64,000 bases of DNA from Archangium sp. (GTDB lineage Bacteria; Myxococcota; Myxococcia; Myxococcales; Myxococcaceae). The stretch is from positions 1 through 64,000 of the forward strand of contig JAUXRX010000062.1 of assembly GCA_030681645.1 (NCBI GenBank). Direction: 5' to 3'. Positions within the stretch are counted from its first letter, which is position 1; each line of letters opens with the position of its first letter. The notes below the pieces were generated by a model. That model did no database searches. It was not told the origin of the DNA and was given only the letters and a program-made list of their open reading frames with translations. Position numbers and translations under genes: made by a program. Below, one piece after another: positions 20,403 to 30,835 of this stretch.

Positions 20403-20830
20403 CAGCGCAGGTTCAGCGTGGTGTACGCGAAGATCACCCACGCGTAGTTGAGGCCGAAGAGGATGAACGCGCCCCAGCGCGCGCGCGCCCATTCCTTCTC
20501 GCTGAGCACCAGCTCAGGCACCGGCATCTTGAACGCGAGATGCAGCGCGCTCCCCACGATCGCCGCCGCGAAGAGCGCCGCGGCGACGGTGCCCAGCGGG
20601 TTCGCCTTGAGCGCCCCCAGCACGTTGAAGTGCGCGAAGCGGTCGGCCACCCGCGTCAGCCCACAGCCGGGGCAGGGAATGCCCGTGAACTTGCGGAAGC
20701 CGCACCCCCAGAAGGGGATCAGCTTCGCGATGGGGATCCACCGGGCGACAGCGAAGCCCATGAGGCCGATCAAGGCCAGGGCGTCGAGGGCGCCGAACGA
20801 CCGATTCCTCTGGGGAATGACGAGCTGCAA
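20402..20830 (-). CDS. DUF2752 family membrane protein
   Basis: The protein contains the DUF2752 signature GIPCPGCGLTR followed by FNVLGALKANPLG, with about three membrane segments. Such small proteins are common in bacteria and have no assigned function. The start is uncertain. I give TTG at 20830 because the frame upstream of it runs through one and a half copies of a dispersed repeat, and the longer GTG start at 20956 would leave only 25 bp to the divergent neighbour. The longer form would add RSSRAASPAARSSRAESR from the repeats. It is coupled to plsY. Confidence 0.75.
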   Translation of the reverse strand: MQLVIPQRNRSFGALDALALIGLMGFAVARWIPIAKLIPFWGCGFRKFTGIPCPGCGLTRVADRFAHFNVLGALKANPLGTVAAALFAAAIVGSALHLAFKMPVPELVLSEKEWARARWGAFILFGLNYAWVIFAYTTLNLR

Positions 20831-20856
20831 GCGGGAGACACCGTACCTGAAAAGGT

Positions 20857-20912
20857 CCCTCGACTCCGCTCGGGATGAACGGGCGGCTGGGGAGGCCGCT
20901 CGGGATGAACGG
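20857..20912 (+). repeat. Dispersed palindromic repeat (family 1), one full and one half copy
   Basis: A full copy at 20857-20882 is followed 13 bp later by a half copy at 20896-20912 ending in CGCTCGGGATGAACGG. Both carry GGGATGAA where the other copies have GGGGTGAA. They lie in the gap between divergent genes, or in the N-terminal coding region of the DUF2752 gene if the longer start is used. Confidence 0.8.
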
Positions 20913-20981
20913 CCGGGGCGCGCAGGAAATGCAGCAGCGCTCGACTTGCTCACCACCTCTCCCTTCGGCTACGTCGCGCTC

Positions 20982-21527
20982 ATGAACACCCTCCTCCTCG
21001 CGCTCCTGTTGACCTGCACCCCTGATGGCAAGGGCGGCATGACCTGCAACCACCAGCACAAGGCCGGCGAGACCGCCGCCGCTGGCAAGGAAGCCGACTG
21101 CAACCACCCCGAGCCCGCCGCCACCACCACGGCCGCCGCCGCCACGATGCTGCGCGGCGAGAAGCTCAAGGGCGCGCAGTCGGTCGACCTCGGCAAGCTG
21201 CTCGCCTCTCCCTCCGACTTCGACGGCAAGACCGTCGCGATCGAGGCGAAGGTTCGCAAGGCCTGCGAGAAGAAGGGCTGCTGGATGGAGGTCGCCGCCG
21301 CCGACAAGGGTCCGGGCATGCGCGTCACCTTCAAGGACTACGGCTTCTTCGTTCCGCTCGACTCGGCCGGCAGCACCGTCAAGGTCGAGGGCGTGGTGAA
21401 GGTCGCCATGCTCGATGACGCGAAGGCGAAGCACCTCGAGGCCGAAGGCGCCACGGTGCCGAAGGGCAAGGACGGCAAGTACCGCGAGGTGCAGCTCGTC
21501 GCCGTCGGTCTCGAACTCCGCAAGTAA
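20982..21527 (+). CDS. DUF4920 domain protein, secreted or lipoprotein-like
   Basis: 181 residues. A short hydrophobic start (MNTLLLALLLTCTPDG) looks like a signal sequence with a Cys that could be lipidated. A Cys/His-containing low-complexity segment follows (CNHQHKAGET...CNHPEP), then the folded part from about residue 60: KTVAIEAKVRKACEKKGCWM and FKDYGFFVPLDSAG, which match the DUF4920 pattern with its conserved Cys-Cys pair. The N-terminal Cys/His cluster hints at metal binding, but this is inference. The open frame extends further upstream, but only this ATG gives a signal peptide. Confidence 0.78.
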   Translation: MNTLLLALLLTCTPDGKGGMTCNHQHKAGETAAAGKEADCNHPEPAATTTAAAATMLRGEKLKGAQSVDLGKLLASPSDFDGKTVAIEAKVRKACEKKGCWMEVAAADKGPGMRVTFKDYGFFVPLDSAGSTVKVEGVVKVAMLDDAKAKHLEAEGATVPKGKDGKYREVQLVAVGLELRK

Positions 21528-21539
21528 CTGCGGAGCGGC

Positions 21540-21565
21540 CCCTCGACTTCGCTCGGGGTGAACGG
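21540..21565 (+). repeat. Dispersed palindromic repeat (family 1)
   Basis: A 26-bp copy ends in CGCTCGGGGTGAACGG. It fills the 44-bp gap between two genes, and its last bases run into GGGGAGA, which is the ribosome-binding site of the next gene (ATG at 21572). Confidence 0.85.
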
Positions 21566-21571
21566 GGAGAC

Positions 21572-22090
21572 ATGAGCCGGGCCTATTCGATGCGCGGCGT
21601 GCTGGGCGCCGCAGACCGCGCGGTGTTCCTCGCGCGGGAAGTGCTGTTGCGTGAAGACCCCGCCAGCCTCGTGCACGACGTTCAGAACGACCCCCGCTTT
21701 CAGCACCGCGGGGTCGATCTCCTCTGGGAACGCCCGGGCCGCCCGGTGCTCGGCGTCGAGGTGAAGGGCGACCGCCAGGGCTTCCGCCGCGGCACCTACT
21801 TCTTCGAGCTCGTCAGCAACGCCGAGAAGGACTCGCCCGGCTGCTTCCTCTATTCCATCGCCGATCTGCTCGTGTACGTGTTCGTCGACGTGCAGCACGT
21901 GCACGTGCTCGAGCTCAAGGCCGTGCGCGAGTGGTTCGTGGGGCGCGCGAAGGAATTCCCGCTCAAGACCGCGAAGACCCGCACCGGCGCCAACCTCTAC
22001 ACCACGGTGGGCGCGAGCGTGCCGTGGCGCGAGGTGAAGAAGGCCGTGCCCGCCGCGGTGATGGTGCACACCCCTCCTAAAAGGGCTTGA
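21572..22090 (+). CDS. PD-(D/E)xK nuclease-fold-like protein, function unknown
   Basis: 172 residues, no signal peptide or membrane segment. The stretch GVDLLWERPGRPVLGVEVKG carries Asp49 and Glu63-x-Lys65 with the spacing and beta-strand character of a PD-(D/E)xK active site. The rest is mixed alpha/beta (YVFVDVQHVHVLELKAVREWF). I do not recognise a named family; a nuclease or a domain that has lost activity are both possible. GGGGAGA precedes the ATG. The 3' end overlaps the convergent membrane-protein gene by 14 bp. Confidence 0.7.
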   Translation: MSRAYSMRGVLGAADRAVFLAREVLLREDPASLVHDVQNDPRFQHRGVDLLWERPGRPVLGVEVKGDRQGFRRGTYFFELVSNAEKDSPGCFLYSIADLLVYVFVDVQHVHVLELKAVREWFVGRAKEFPLKTAKTRTGANLYTTVGASVPWREVKKAVPAAVMVHTPPKRA

Positions 22091-22526
22091 GCACCATCAG
22101 GTAGATGATCAGCAGCAGGCCGACCGTCTCGATCCACGCCAGCCACAGCCCACGCGGCGACGAGAGCAACGCGTCCAGCTTCGCCTGATCGACCGGAGCC
22201 TTCGCCAGCTCTGCACGGATCGCCCTGAAGTACGGCACGGCGAGCGGGAAGGCGGCCACGAAGAGCAGCGTGAGCAGGCCGATCGACGTCCACAGCCAGC
22301 CCGAGTGCCACCAGCCCCCGAGCGTCGCGGTGGCGATGCCCGCGCCCACCAGGAGGAGGAACGAGCCGTACATGAGCCCGCGCGTCGCGCGCGAGAGCTC
22401 GAGCATCGCCCCCACCCTCACCGGATCGCGCTCCGTTCGCAGCTTGAACGTCGCCGCGACCGTCGCGCCGTGCGCAGCGATGAAGCCGAACGCACCCAGA
22501 AGGTGAAGGAGTCGAAGCCAGAGCAT
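22077..22526 (-). CDS. Four-helix integral membrane protein (DUF2269-like)
   Basis: 149 residues with about four membrane helices: residues 2-25, 50-67, 73-93 and 128-147. The opening RLLHLLGAFGFIAAHGATVAATF with a His in each of the first turns resembles DUF2269-type proteins. The function is unknown. It converges on, and overlaps by 14 bp, the PD-(D/E)xK-like gene. Confidence 0.72.
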   Translation of the reverse strand: MLWLRLLHLLGAFGFIAAHGATVAATFKLRTERDPVRVGAMLELSRATRGLMYGSFLLLVGAGIATATLGGWWHSGWLWTSIGLLTLLFVAAFPLAVPYFRAIRAELAKAPVDQAKLDALLSSPRGLWLAWIETVGLLLIIYLMVLKPF

Positions 22527-22580
22527 GCCCTCGAGTGTAGTCGTGGCGACGGTCCACGCCGCGCATTAGGCAATTCCTGC

Positions 22581-23426
22581 TTGAAGCGACTCGCGCTGTG
22601 CACCGCCCTCTGGTTGCTGTGCTCGTGCGGGCTCGCGGCGCCCCTGACCGGGAGGAACGTCAGCCCCGGAGTCGGCCGCGCCCTCTTCGAGGTGCGCACC
22701 AACGGCACCGATCTCGTGCCGATGACCGTGCTCTTCCCCTCCGACGACGAGGGCCGCGCCCTGCCCGGCCCGCGGCCGGCCGTGGTGTTCATCCAGGGCG
22801 GCTTCGTCGGGCGCAGCCGCTACGAGTGGCAGGGCGAGGCGCTCGCACGCGCCGGCTACGTGGTGGTGCTGCCGCAGCACCAGCTCGACCTCGCCTTCTT
22901 CTCCATCGAGTACGGCCAGGCGGCGCGCGGGCTGCTCGTCGCTCCGCCGCCCAACTCGTTGCTCGAGGGCCTCGTCGACCCCGCTCGCGTGGCGGTGGCC
23001 GGGCACTCCCTGGGCAGCGTGGTGGCGATGAAGCTCGCGCTCGGCGGCGGCTTCGCGGCGGTGGTGCTGGAAGCCGGCTTCCCCGACTCCGGCGACGCCG
23101 CGAAGGTGGCCGCCTTCACCAGGCCCTCGCTGAGCCTCGCGGGCGACCTCGACTGCTCGGCGAAGGTTGCCAGCGTGCGCGCGGGCTGGGACACCATGCC
23201 CTCGCCCACGGCGCTCGCGGTGCTCGAGGGCGTGACCCACTACCAGTTCACCGACGCCGACACCGAAGACCGGCAACGCGAGTGCGTGCCTCGGGCCGAG
23301 CTGACTGACGCGCACGCGCGGATCTCCCAGGCGATGCTCGCCTTCCTCGACGCGGCCTTGAGCGACGGCACGGTGGGCGAGCCCGCGCTCCGCCTCGTCC
23401 CCGGCGCGACCGTGGAGGTGCGATGA
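22581..23426 (+). CDS. Secreted alpha/beta-hydrolase, probable lipoprotein
   Basis: 281 residues from a TTG start; no ATG or GTG gives a signal peptide. The N-terminus MKRLALCTALWLLCSCG has a lipobox-like end, with Cys16 the likely lipidated residue. The nucleophile elbow GHSLG is at residues 141-145 (Ser143). VVFIQGGFVG near residue 68 would form the oxyanion strand, and His in GVTHYQF is the probable catalytic base. It resembles dienelactone-hydrolase or PAF-acetylhydrolase-like esterases; the substrate is unknown. The stop overlaps the next ATG (ATGA), so the two genes form an operon. Confidence 0.82.
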   Translation: MKRLALCTALWLLCSCGLAAPLTGRNVSPGVGRALFEVRTNGTDLVPMTVLFPSDDEGRALPGPRPAVVFIQGGFVGRSRYEWQGEALARAGYVVVLPQHQLDLAFFSIEYGQAARGLLVAPPPNSLLEGLVDPARVAVAGHSLGSVVAMKLALGGGFAAVVLEAGFPDSGDAAKVAAFTRPSLSLAGDLDCSAKVASVRAGWDTMPSPTALAVLEGVTHYQFTDADTEDRQRECVPRAELTDAHARISQAMLAFLDAALSDGTVGEPALRLVPGATVEVR

Positions 23427-24004
23427 GGCGCGCCGTCCTGCTGATGCTGGTGGGCTCGCTCGCGCACGCCGAGGGCGGCTGGCTGACGGCGCGGGGAAGG
23501 CTCCAGCCCGAGCTGCGCCTCGAAGCGTGGGGCGGATCCCGCACGGCCGGGCTGGGCCTCGTGCTGCCCGATGCGCCCGGGGCGATGGCCGGGTGGAGCG
23601 GCGAGGCGCTCTACGCGTTCTTCGATCGCACCGCCGAACTGCGCGGCGCGCGGGTGTGGCAGTTCACGAAGAACCGCTTCGGCACCGCGTCGGCGACGCT
23701 CGGGGGCGCGGCGCACCTCGTCACCGATCGCGTCGACGTCGGCCTGGGTCCACACGCCGGCCTCAACCTCGCGCTCGGGGGCGACGTCTTCACCGTCGAC
23801 CTGGGCCTTCAGACCGGCGTCGAGTTGTTCTTCGCCACGCTGGTGACACGGCTGCCCCAGAGACTCCTGCTCGGCGTCGACCTGCGCCTGGGCTCGTGGG
23901 GCGTGGGGCTGCACCTGCGCGGCGGCGTCGACGTGCTGCCGGGACGCGGCTTCGTCGGGCGTGGCGAGGGCACCGTGTCCGTCTCGTGGTTCCGGCCGCG
24001 CTGA
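23423..24004 (+). CDS. Small outer-membrane beta-barrel-like protein
   Basis: 193 residues with a signal peptide (MRRAVLLMLVGSLAHAEG). The mature part is a run of alternating polar and hydrophobic strands rich in Gly and aromatic residues (GLGLVLPDAP, VDVGLGPHAGLNLALGG, VDLRLGSWGVGLHLRGGV), and it ends in the aromatic TVSVSWFRPR, as outer-membrane barrels do. The gene overlaps the hydrolase gene by 4 nt. I do not recognise a specific family. Confidence 0.7.
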   Translation: MRRAVLLMLVGSLAHAEGGWLTARGRLQPELRLEAWGGSRTAGLGLVLPDAPGAMAGWSGEALYAFFDRTAELRGARVWQFTKNRFGTASATLGGAAHLVTDRVDVGLGPHAGLNLALGGDVFTVDLGLQTGVELFFATLVTRLPQRLLLGVDLRLGSWGVGLHLRGGVDVLPGRGFVGRGEGTVSVSWFRPR

Positions 24005-24077
24005 GCCTTCGTCGCTCGCACTTCTCCACACTCGCCCGGGTTGAGGCTCACCCCCGACCACTGGCAGGGTTCCGCTC

Positions 24078-24251
24078 ATGAAGATCATCCTCGGACTCGG
24101 GCTCGTCGCTGCGCTGTGTTCAGGCTGCATCATCGTGCCGCGCCATCACCTCCACCGTGGGCATCACCCCGCAGTGGTGGTGCGGCCCGATTGCCCCCCT
24201 GCGCATCACTGGGACGGCCGGGTGTGCCGGCACAATGGGCACAAGCGCTGA
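24078..24251 (+). CDS. 57-residue His-rich lipoprotein
   Basis: This is a short gene with an ATG at 24078 and TGA at 24249-24251. The signal peptide MKIILGLGLVAALCSGC ends in a perfect lipobox (LCSGC, Cys17). The 40-residue mature part holds about nine His and two more Cys (RHHLHRGHHP, CPPAHHWDGRVC), which suggests metal binding at the envelope. The ending PPAHHWDGRVCRHNGH resembles small His-containing lipoproteins seen in Gram-negatives. Its stop abuts the stop of the next gene with no gap. Confidence 0.75.
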   Translation: MKIILGLGLVAALCSGCIIVPRHHLHRGHHPAVVVRPDCPPAHHWDGRVCRHNGHKR

Positions 24252-24728
24252 CTACGGCTTGCCCTCCACTTTCGTCATCACCTTCCCCATCGCCTTCTTC
24301 ACCGAGGCCAGGAACGTGGTGAGCCCCTTCGGGATCTTCTTCATTCCCACCGTGAGCTCGTAGCGCCCACCCGCGAGCGGCTCGCCGTTGGTGGCGCGCA
24401 TCACCGTCACCACCACCTTCGACTTCGTCTTCGACACCTCCTCCGCGTCGAGGGTGACCACCGCCAGCGCCCCCTTCTCGCGGGCCGCGACGCCCAGGCA
24501 GGGGCCGAGGCGGCAGCCCTCTTCGGGGAGGTCTGACTCGTCGACGCGCACCGCGGACACGCCCTCTTTGGTCAGGGCCTCCACCAGGGACTGGGCATAG
24601 CGCCGCGAGATGTCCTCGTAGATCGCGTCTTCCGAGGAGATGTCGATCACCGCCACCAGCGGCGGCGCCTGCGACAACAGGGTGGCGAGGGCGAGGGCGA
24701 GCACCAGAGGTGGGAGGAGACCCGCCAC
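24252..24728 (-). CDS. Secreted protein of unknown function
   Basis: 158 residues from GTG at 24728. This start has ACGAGGGC upstream and gives a signal peptide (MAGLLPPLVLALALATLLSQA). The mature part starts VAVIDISSEDAIYEDISRRY and contains one Cys pair (EEGCRLGPCLG) followed by alternating strands (ALAVVTLDAEEV, SKVVVTVMRAT). The pattern suits a periplasmic protein that combines parameters for several components (TolB-N-like or LpoB-like folds look similar), but I cannot assign a family. It is divergent from clpS, with 102 bp between the start codons. Confidence 0.72.
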   Translation of the reverse strand: MAGLLPPLVLALALATLLSQAPPLVAVIDISSEDAIYEDISRRYAQSLVEALTKEGVSAVRVDESDLPEEGCRLGPCLGVAAREKGALAVVTLDAEEVSKTKSKVVVTVMRATNGEPLAGGRYELTVGMKKIPKGLTTFLASVKKAMGKVMTKVEGKP

Positions 24729-24830
24729 CGAAGCCCTCGTCAACAGGCCTGTTTCACCCACCCGAACAGTGGACGGGTCTTCGAGGAGGGCAGGTGCAGT
24801 GCGTTCTGCGTCTGTTACCTTCAGCCAGCC

Positions 24831-25169
24831 ATGGCCACGAAACATCGCCCCAGCAAGGACGACGGCGATACCGGTGTAGCCACTGCGACGCGGAAGAAGG
24901 AGCAACTCAAGAAGCCGCCTCTCTTCCAGGTGCTGTTCCACAACGACAACTACACGACGATGGAGTTCGTGGTGTTCGTGCTGCAGTCGGTTTTCCACAA
25001 GACGGAATCAGACGCGATGTTGATCATGCTGAACGTGCACCGGACGGGGATCGGAGTGGCGGGCGTGTACACGAGAGAGATCGCGGAGACGAAGGTCAAC
25101 AAGACGCACCAGCTGGCGAAGGAACACGAGTTCCCGCTCAAGCTGTCCATCGAGCCCGAGGAGCTTTAG
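24831..25169 (+). CDS. clpS: ClpS, ClpA/N-degron adaptor
   Basis: 112 residues. ClpS brings proteins with N-degron residues to ClpAP. The family core is complete: FHNDNYTTMEFVVFVLQSVF (with the Asn/Asp pair that holds the substrate alpha-amino group) and VHRTGIGVAGVYTREIAETK. The first 25 residues form the usual flexible tail that enters the ClpA pore. It lies 3 bp before clpA, and its last codons contain GAGGAG, which serves as the clpA ribosome-binding site. Confidence 0.96.
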   Translation: MATKHRPSKDDGDTGVATATRKKEQLKKPPLFQVLFHNDNYTTMEFVVFVLQSVFHKTESDAMLIMLNVHRTGIGVAGVYTREIAETKVNKTHQLAKEHEFPLKLSIEPEEL

Positions 25170-25172
25170 AGA

Positions 25173-27467
<2,295 letters not shown>

Positions 27468-27491
27468 CAGGACTGACGCCGTGAAGATCAC

Positions 27492-28211
27492 GTGCTAGAG
27501 CGCCCGCCCGTGAAGCACGTGCTCCCAGCCCCCGAGAACAAGCCGCTCACCGGCAAGGCGGCCTTCTTCGACATCGACGGCACGTTGATCAGCACCAACG
27601 TGGTGCACGCCTACGGCTACTACGCGATGAACGAAGGCAGCCTGCCCGGCATCTTGCGGCGCACGCTCTCGACGGTCGCGCAGATCCCCCTCTTCGGCGC
27701 GCTCAACTTCGTCGACCGGAAGATCTTCAACGAGTACTTCTACCGCCAGTACGAGGGGCTCACCGAAGACCGGCTGCTGACGCTGACCGAAGATCTCTTC
27801 GAAGACGTGGTGAAGCCGGCCATCTACCCGAAGGCGAAGGACCTCATCGACGAGGCCCGCCGTGCAGGGTGCCGGGTGGTGCTGGTGACCGGCGCGCTCG
27901 ACTTCACCATGCGTCCCCTCGCCCGCCACCTGGGCGCCGACGACATGATCGCCAACCGGATGCAGTTCGTCGGCGGCATCGCCACGGGCAAGGTCATTCC
28001 GCCGATCATCGAGGGCGCGAACAAGGCCAACGTCATCCGCGAGTACTGCGAGACCCACGGCATCTCGCTGATGAAGAGCTACGCGTACACCGACAGCTCG
28101 TCAGACTACGCGATGCTCACGGTGGTGGGCCGCCCCACGGCGGTCAACCCCGACATCCGCCTGCGGGCGCTGGCGCGCAGCTACAACTGGCCCATCCTCG
28201 ACGTGCGCTGA
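27492..28211 (+). CDS. HAD-family (subclass IB, SerB/CicA-like) phosphatase
   Basis: 239 residues from GTG at 27492; GTG at 27510 is equally possible. Motif I is FFDIDGTLIST with both catalytic Asp; motif II is VLVTGALDF; motif III is YTDSSSDYAML. A C-terminal tail NPDIRLRALARSYNWPILD is typical of HAD-IB hydrolases related to phosphoserine phosphatase and to 1-acyl-glycerol-phosphate acyltransferase-linked phosphatases. A helical cap (about 35-95) follows motif I. The substrate is unknown. It lies 24 bp after clpA and may be read through from it. Confidence 0.88.
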   Translation: MLERPPVKHVLPAPENKPLTGKAAFFDIDGTLISTNVVHAYGYYAMNEGSLPGILRRTLSTVAQIPLFGALNFVDRKIFNEYFYRQYEGLTEDRLLTLTEDLFEDVVKPAIYPKAKDLIDEARRAGCRVVLVTGALDFTMRPLARHLGADDMIANRMQFVGGIATGKVIPPIIEGANKANVIREYCETHGISLMKSYAYTDSSSDYAMLTVVGRPTAVNPDIRLRALARSYNWPILDVR

Positions 28212-28223
28212 GCGCTCCGAAAA

Positions 28224-28592
28224 TCAGAAGGCGCAGTACCGCAGCGTGGTGTTGTCGATCATCCACACCTGGTCCGAGAAGCAGAGATCGACCGCGTCGA
28301 GGATGCAGTCGCGGTTGAACTCGTCGACGATCAGCACGTCGTAGGTGTCGCACGCCACCACCACCGTGAACTGCTCATCAGGGTAGAGCACGTCGCCGCG
28401 CAGCAGGTTCGAGCCCCAGGTGGTGCTGTCGATGGCGGTGATCCGCACCTCGGTGAGCACGTACGTCGACGCGTTGTCGATGGTGATGGTCCCGTCGGAG
28501 CTCGGGCCCGGGCCGGGACCCGGACCCGGATCGGGAATGTAGAAACAGCCAGAGGACACGGCGACGAGGAGACCGGCGAGGAGGCTGCGCAT
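28224..28592 (-). CDS. Small lipoprotein of unknown function
   Basis: 122 residues. The signal peptide MRSLLAGLLVAVSSGCFYIP ends in a lipobox (VSSGC, Cys16). It is followed by a (Pro-Gly)n spacer (PDPGPGPGPGPSS) and a beta-rich domain with about four Cys (VACDTYDV, NRDCILDAVDLCFSD, RYCAF). The ending and the Asn-Ala-Ser-x-Tyr motif resemble small myxobacterial lipoproteins, but I know no function. It is convergent with the HAD gene. Confidence 0.78.
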   Translation of the reverse strand: MRSLLAGLLVAVSSGCFYIPDPGPGPGPGPSSDGTITIDNASTYVLTEVRITAIDSTTWGSNLLRGDVLYPDEQFTVVVACDTYDVLIVDEFNRDCILDAVDLCFSDQVWMIDNTTLRYCAF

Positions 28593-28746
28593 GAACCTGG
28601 CCAACGCAACTTCAGGACCACCGGCGAGCTGAGGCAATTCTCGGCGCTTGGCGCGCTGACAGCGCGGGGCGCTCCATCGGAATGATGAAGGCCTCATGCG
28701 TTTGGCTTGATTCCGGGGGCCCGGGCGGCGAGAAGCTCAACCTTCG

Positions 28747-30360
28747 ATGCGCCCCCTGAAGACGCTCAAGAAGCTCTACGACGAAGAATCCCACATCGTC
28801 ATCACCGAGAAGGGTTCGCCCCCTCGCGTGATGTTCTACGGCGAGGACTTCTGGGTCGAGGATCTGCCCGTGGGCACACGGGTCATCTTCCCGCGGCCGC
28901 CGCTGGAGGGCGTGCCCAACGTCAAGGCGGCCATCCGCTACGCCATCAACCACCCCGAGGGCATGGACCCGCTGCACGCGCTGCTCAAGCCGGGCATGAA
29001 GGTGACGATCGCGCTCGACGACATCTCGCTGCCGTTGCCGCCGATGAAGACGCCCGACGTGCGGCAGACCATCTGCGAGATCGTGCTCGAGCTGCTGGCT
29101 GACTCGGGCGTCGACGACGTGCACCTGATCATCGCCAACGCGCTGCACCGGCGCATGACCGACGCCGAGATGAAGCGCATGGTGGGCGAGAAGATCTACG
29201 ACGCCTACGCACCCGACCGTTACTACAACCACGACGCCGAAGACCCCGAGGGCATCACCGAGCTCGAGCGCACCTCGTCGAACGAGGTGGTGGCCATCAA
29301 CCGCCGCGCCGCCGAGTCGGACCTCGTCATCTACGTGAACATCAACCTGGTGCCGATGGACGGCGGCCACAAGTCGGTGGGCACGGGCCTGACCAACTAC
29401 GAGTCACTGCGCGCGCACCACAACCCGCAGACCATCCGCGACTCCGCTTCCTACATGGAACCGGGCAAGAGCCAGCTCCACCGCTCGGTCGATCGCATCG
29501 GCCGGGTCATCGACAAGTCGCTCAAGGTCTTCCACATCGAGACCACCATCAACAACCGGATGTTCGAAGAGCCGGTGGGCTTCCTGATGAAGAAGGAAGA
29601 GGACTTCACCGAGTTCGACCGGCTCAAGCTCCAGGGCATGAAGTACGCGCTCTCGAAGATGCCGCGGCCGATGAAGCGGAAGCTGTTCTTCAACATCTTC
29701 GCGCCCTACGAGGTGACGGGCGTGTTCGCGGGCTCCACCGAGCCGACGCACGAGAAGACGCTGGAGATGAGCTGGAAGCAGTACTCGGTGCCGGTGCAGG
29801 GGCAGAGCGACATCGTCATCTTCGGCATGCCGTACGTCTCGCCCTACAACGTGAACAGCATCCTGAACCCGCTGCTCGTGCAGGTGATGGCGCTGGGCTA
29901 CCTCTACAACCTGAACCGCGGCGTGCCCCTGGTGAAGAAGGGCGGCGTCATCATCATCACGCACCCCTGCTACGACGAGTTCGACCCCGATCACCACGCG
30001 CCGTACATCGAGTTCTTCAACCGCTGCCTCACCGAGACGCGCGACGCCCACGTGCTGTCACACAAGTACGAGCGCGAGTTCGCGAAGAACCCCAGCTACG
30101 TGCACCTGTACCGCAAGGGCAACAGCTACCACGGGGCTCACCCCTTCTACATGTGGTACTGGGGCGAGAACGGCCGGCAGCACGTGGGCAAGGTGATCGC
30201 CGCGGGCGCCGAGAACAACCACGTACCGGCGATCATGGGTTGGGATCGCGCCGACACGTTGTCCGAGGCGATCGAAGACGCGCGCGGCTTCATGGGCCGC
30301 TCGGCCAGCATCTCGTTCGTGCACGTACCGCCGATCTTCCAGTGCGACGTGAAGCTCTGA
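28747..30360 (+). CDS. LarA-family (nickel-pincer) racemase/epimerase homologue
   Basis: 537 residues, longer than the roughly 420 of LarA. The N-terminal domain has TIALDDISLPLP (LarA: DDxTRPxP) at 87-98, IIANALHRRMT at 128-137 (His134 matches the catalytic-His motif), YYNHDAEDP at 159-167, and GGHKSVGTG at 206-214. LarA enzymes use a Ni-pincer nucleotide made by LarB, LarC and LarE to racemise or epimerise 2-hydroxy acids. None of these maturation genes is adjacent. The roughly 100 extra residues and the altered pocket residues mean the substrate is probably not lactate. It starts from ATG at 28747 and converges with the next gene, with 3 bp between. Confidence 0.85.
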   Translation: MRPLKTLKKLYDEESHIVITEKGSPPRVMFYGEDFWVEDLPVGTRVIFPRPPLEGVPNVKAAIRYAINHPEGMDPLHALLKPGMKVTIALDDISLPLPPMKTPDVRQTICEIVLELLADSGVDDVHLIIANALHRRMTDAEMKRMVGEKIYDAYAPDRYYNHDAEDPEGITELERTSSNEVVAINRRAAESDLVIYVNINLVPMDGGHKSVGTGLTNYESLRAHHNPQTIRDSASYMEPGKSQLHRSVDRIGRVIDKSLKVFHIETTINNRMFEEPVGFLMKKEEDFTEFDRLKLQGMKYALSKMPRPMKRKLFFNIFAPYEVTGVFAGSTEPTHEKTLEMSWKQYSVPVQGQSDIVIFGMPYVSPYNVNSILNPLLVQVMALGYLYNLNRGVPLVKKGGVIIITHPCYDEFDPDHHAPYIEFFNRCLTETRDAHVLSHKYEREFAKNPSYVHLYRKGNSYHGAHPFYMWYWGENGRQHVGKVIAAGAENNHVPAIMGWDRADTLSEAIEDARGFMGRSASISFVHVPPIFQCDVKL

Positions 30361-30363
30361 GGC

Positions 30364-30690
30364 TCAGCGGCGGGCGGTCAACACGCCACGCTTCGCGGCC
30401 CGGGCTCCCGGCGCGCGCACGCTGACGCGGGTGGTGCTGGCAGCGGCCGCCTCGACCCGGCGGGTCTCGGGGTACGGCCAGTAGCGAAGAATGGGAATGT
30501 TGAGGGGCACGTCGGGCAGCACGGCCACGGCCTTCGTCGCCTTCGACCGCGAGGGCCCGTTCGACACGTTCACCACGATCATCGAGGTGAGGATCACCAG
30601 GGAGCCCGCGATCAGCCCACCGATGCGCACCCGCCGGTCGTTCATGAGGCGCTCGAGCGAGCTGCCGAGGTCGAAGGTCTGAGTGGCCAT
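30364..30690 (-). CDS. Small single-span membrane protein
   Basis: 108 residues. One membrane helix at about 24-40 (IGGLIAGSLVILTSMIVVNV) separates a short polar N-terminus from a basic, Ala- and Arg-rich tail (TRVSVRAPGARAAKRG). The start at 30690 is the ATG closest to the hydrophobic segment. I recognise no family. An AT-rich stretch at about 30815-30840 upstream could carry the promoter. Confidence 0.6.
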   Translation of the reverse strand: MATQTFDLGSSLERLMNDRRVRIGGLIAGSLVILTSMIVVNVSNGPSRSKATKAVAVLPDVPLNIPILRYWPYPETRRVEAAAASTTRVSVRAPGARAAKRGVLTARR

Positions 30691-30835
30691 GCCGCCTGAA
30701 TGAGCAAGCGGCGAGCCGCGCAGAACCACCATGAGGATCAGGCGCTTGGAGACGTCAATCGCGGCACCTGACTGCGCTCCGATGCACCATTGGAGCGCCC
30801 GCCTCTCATTTGTAAGCCATTTTACAGTCGAATTT

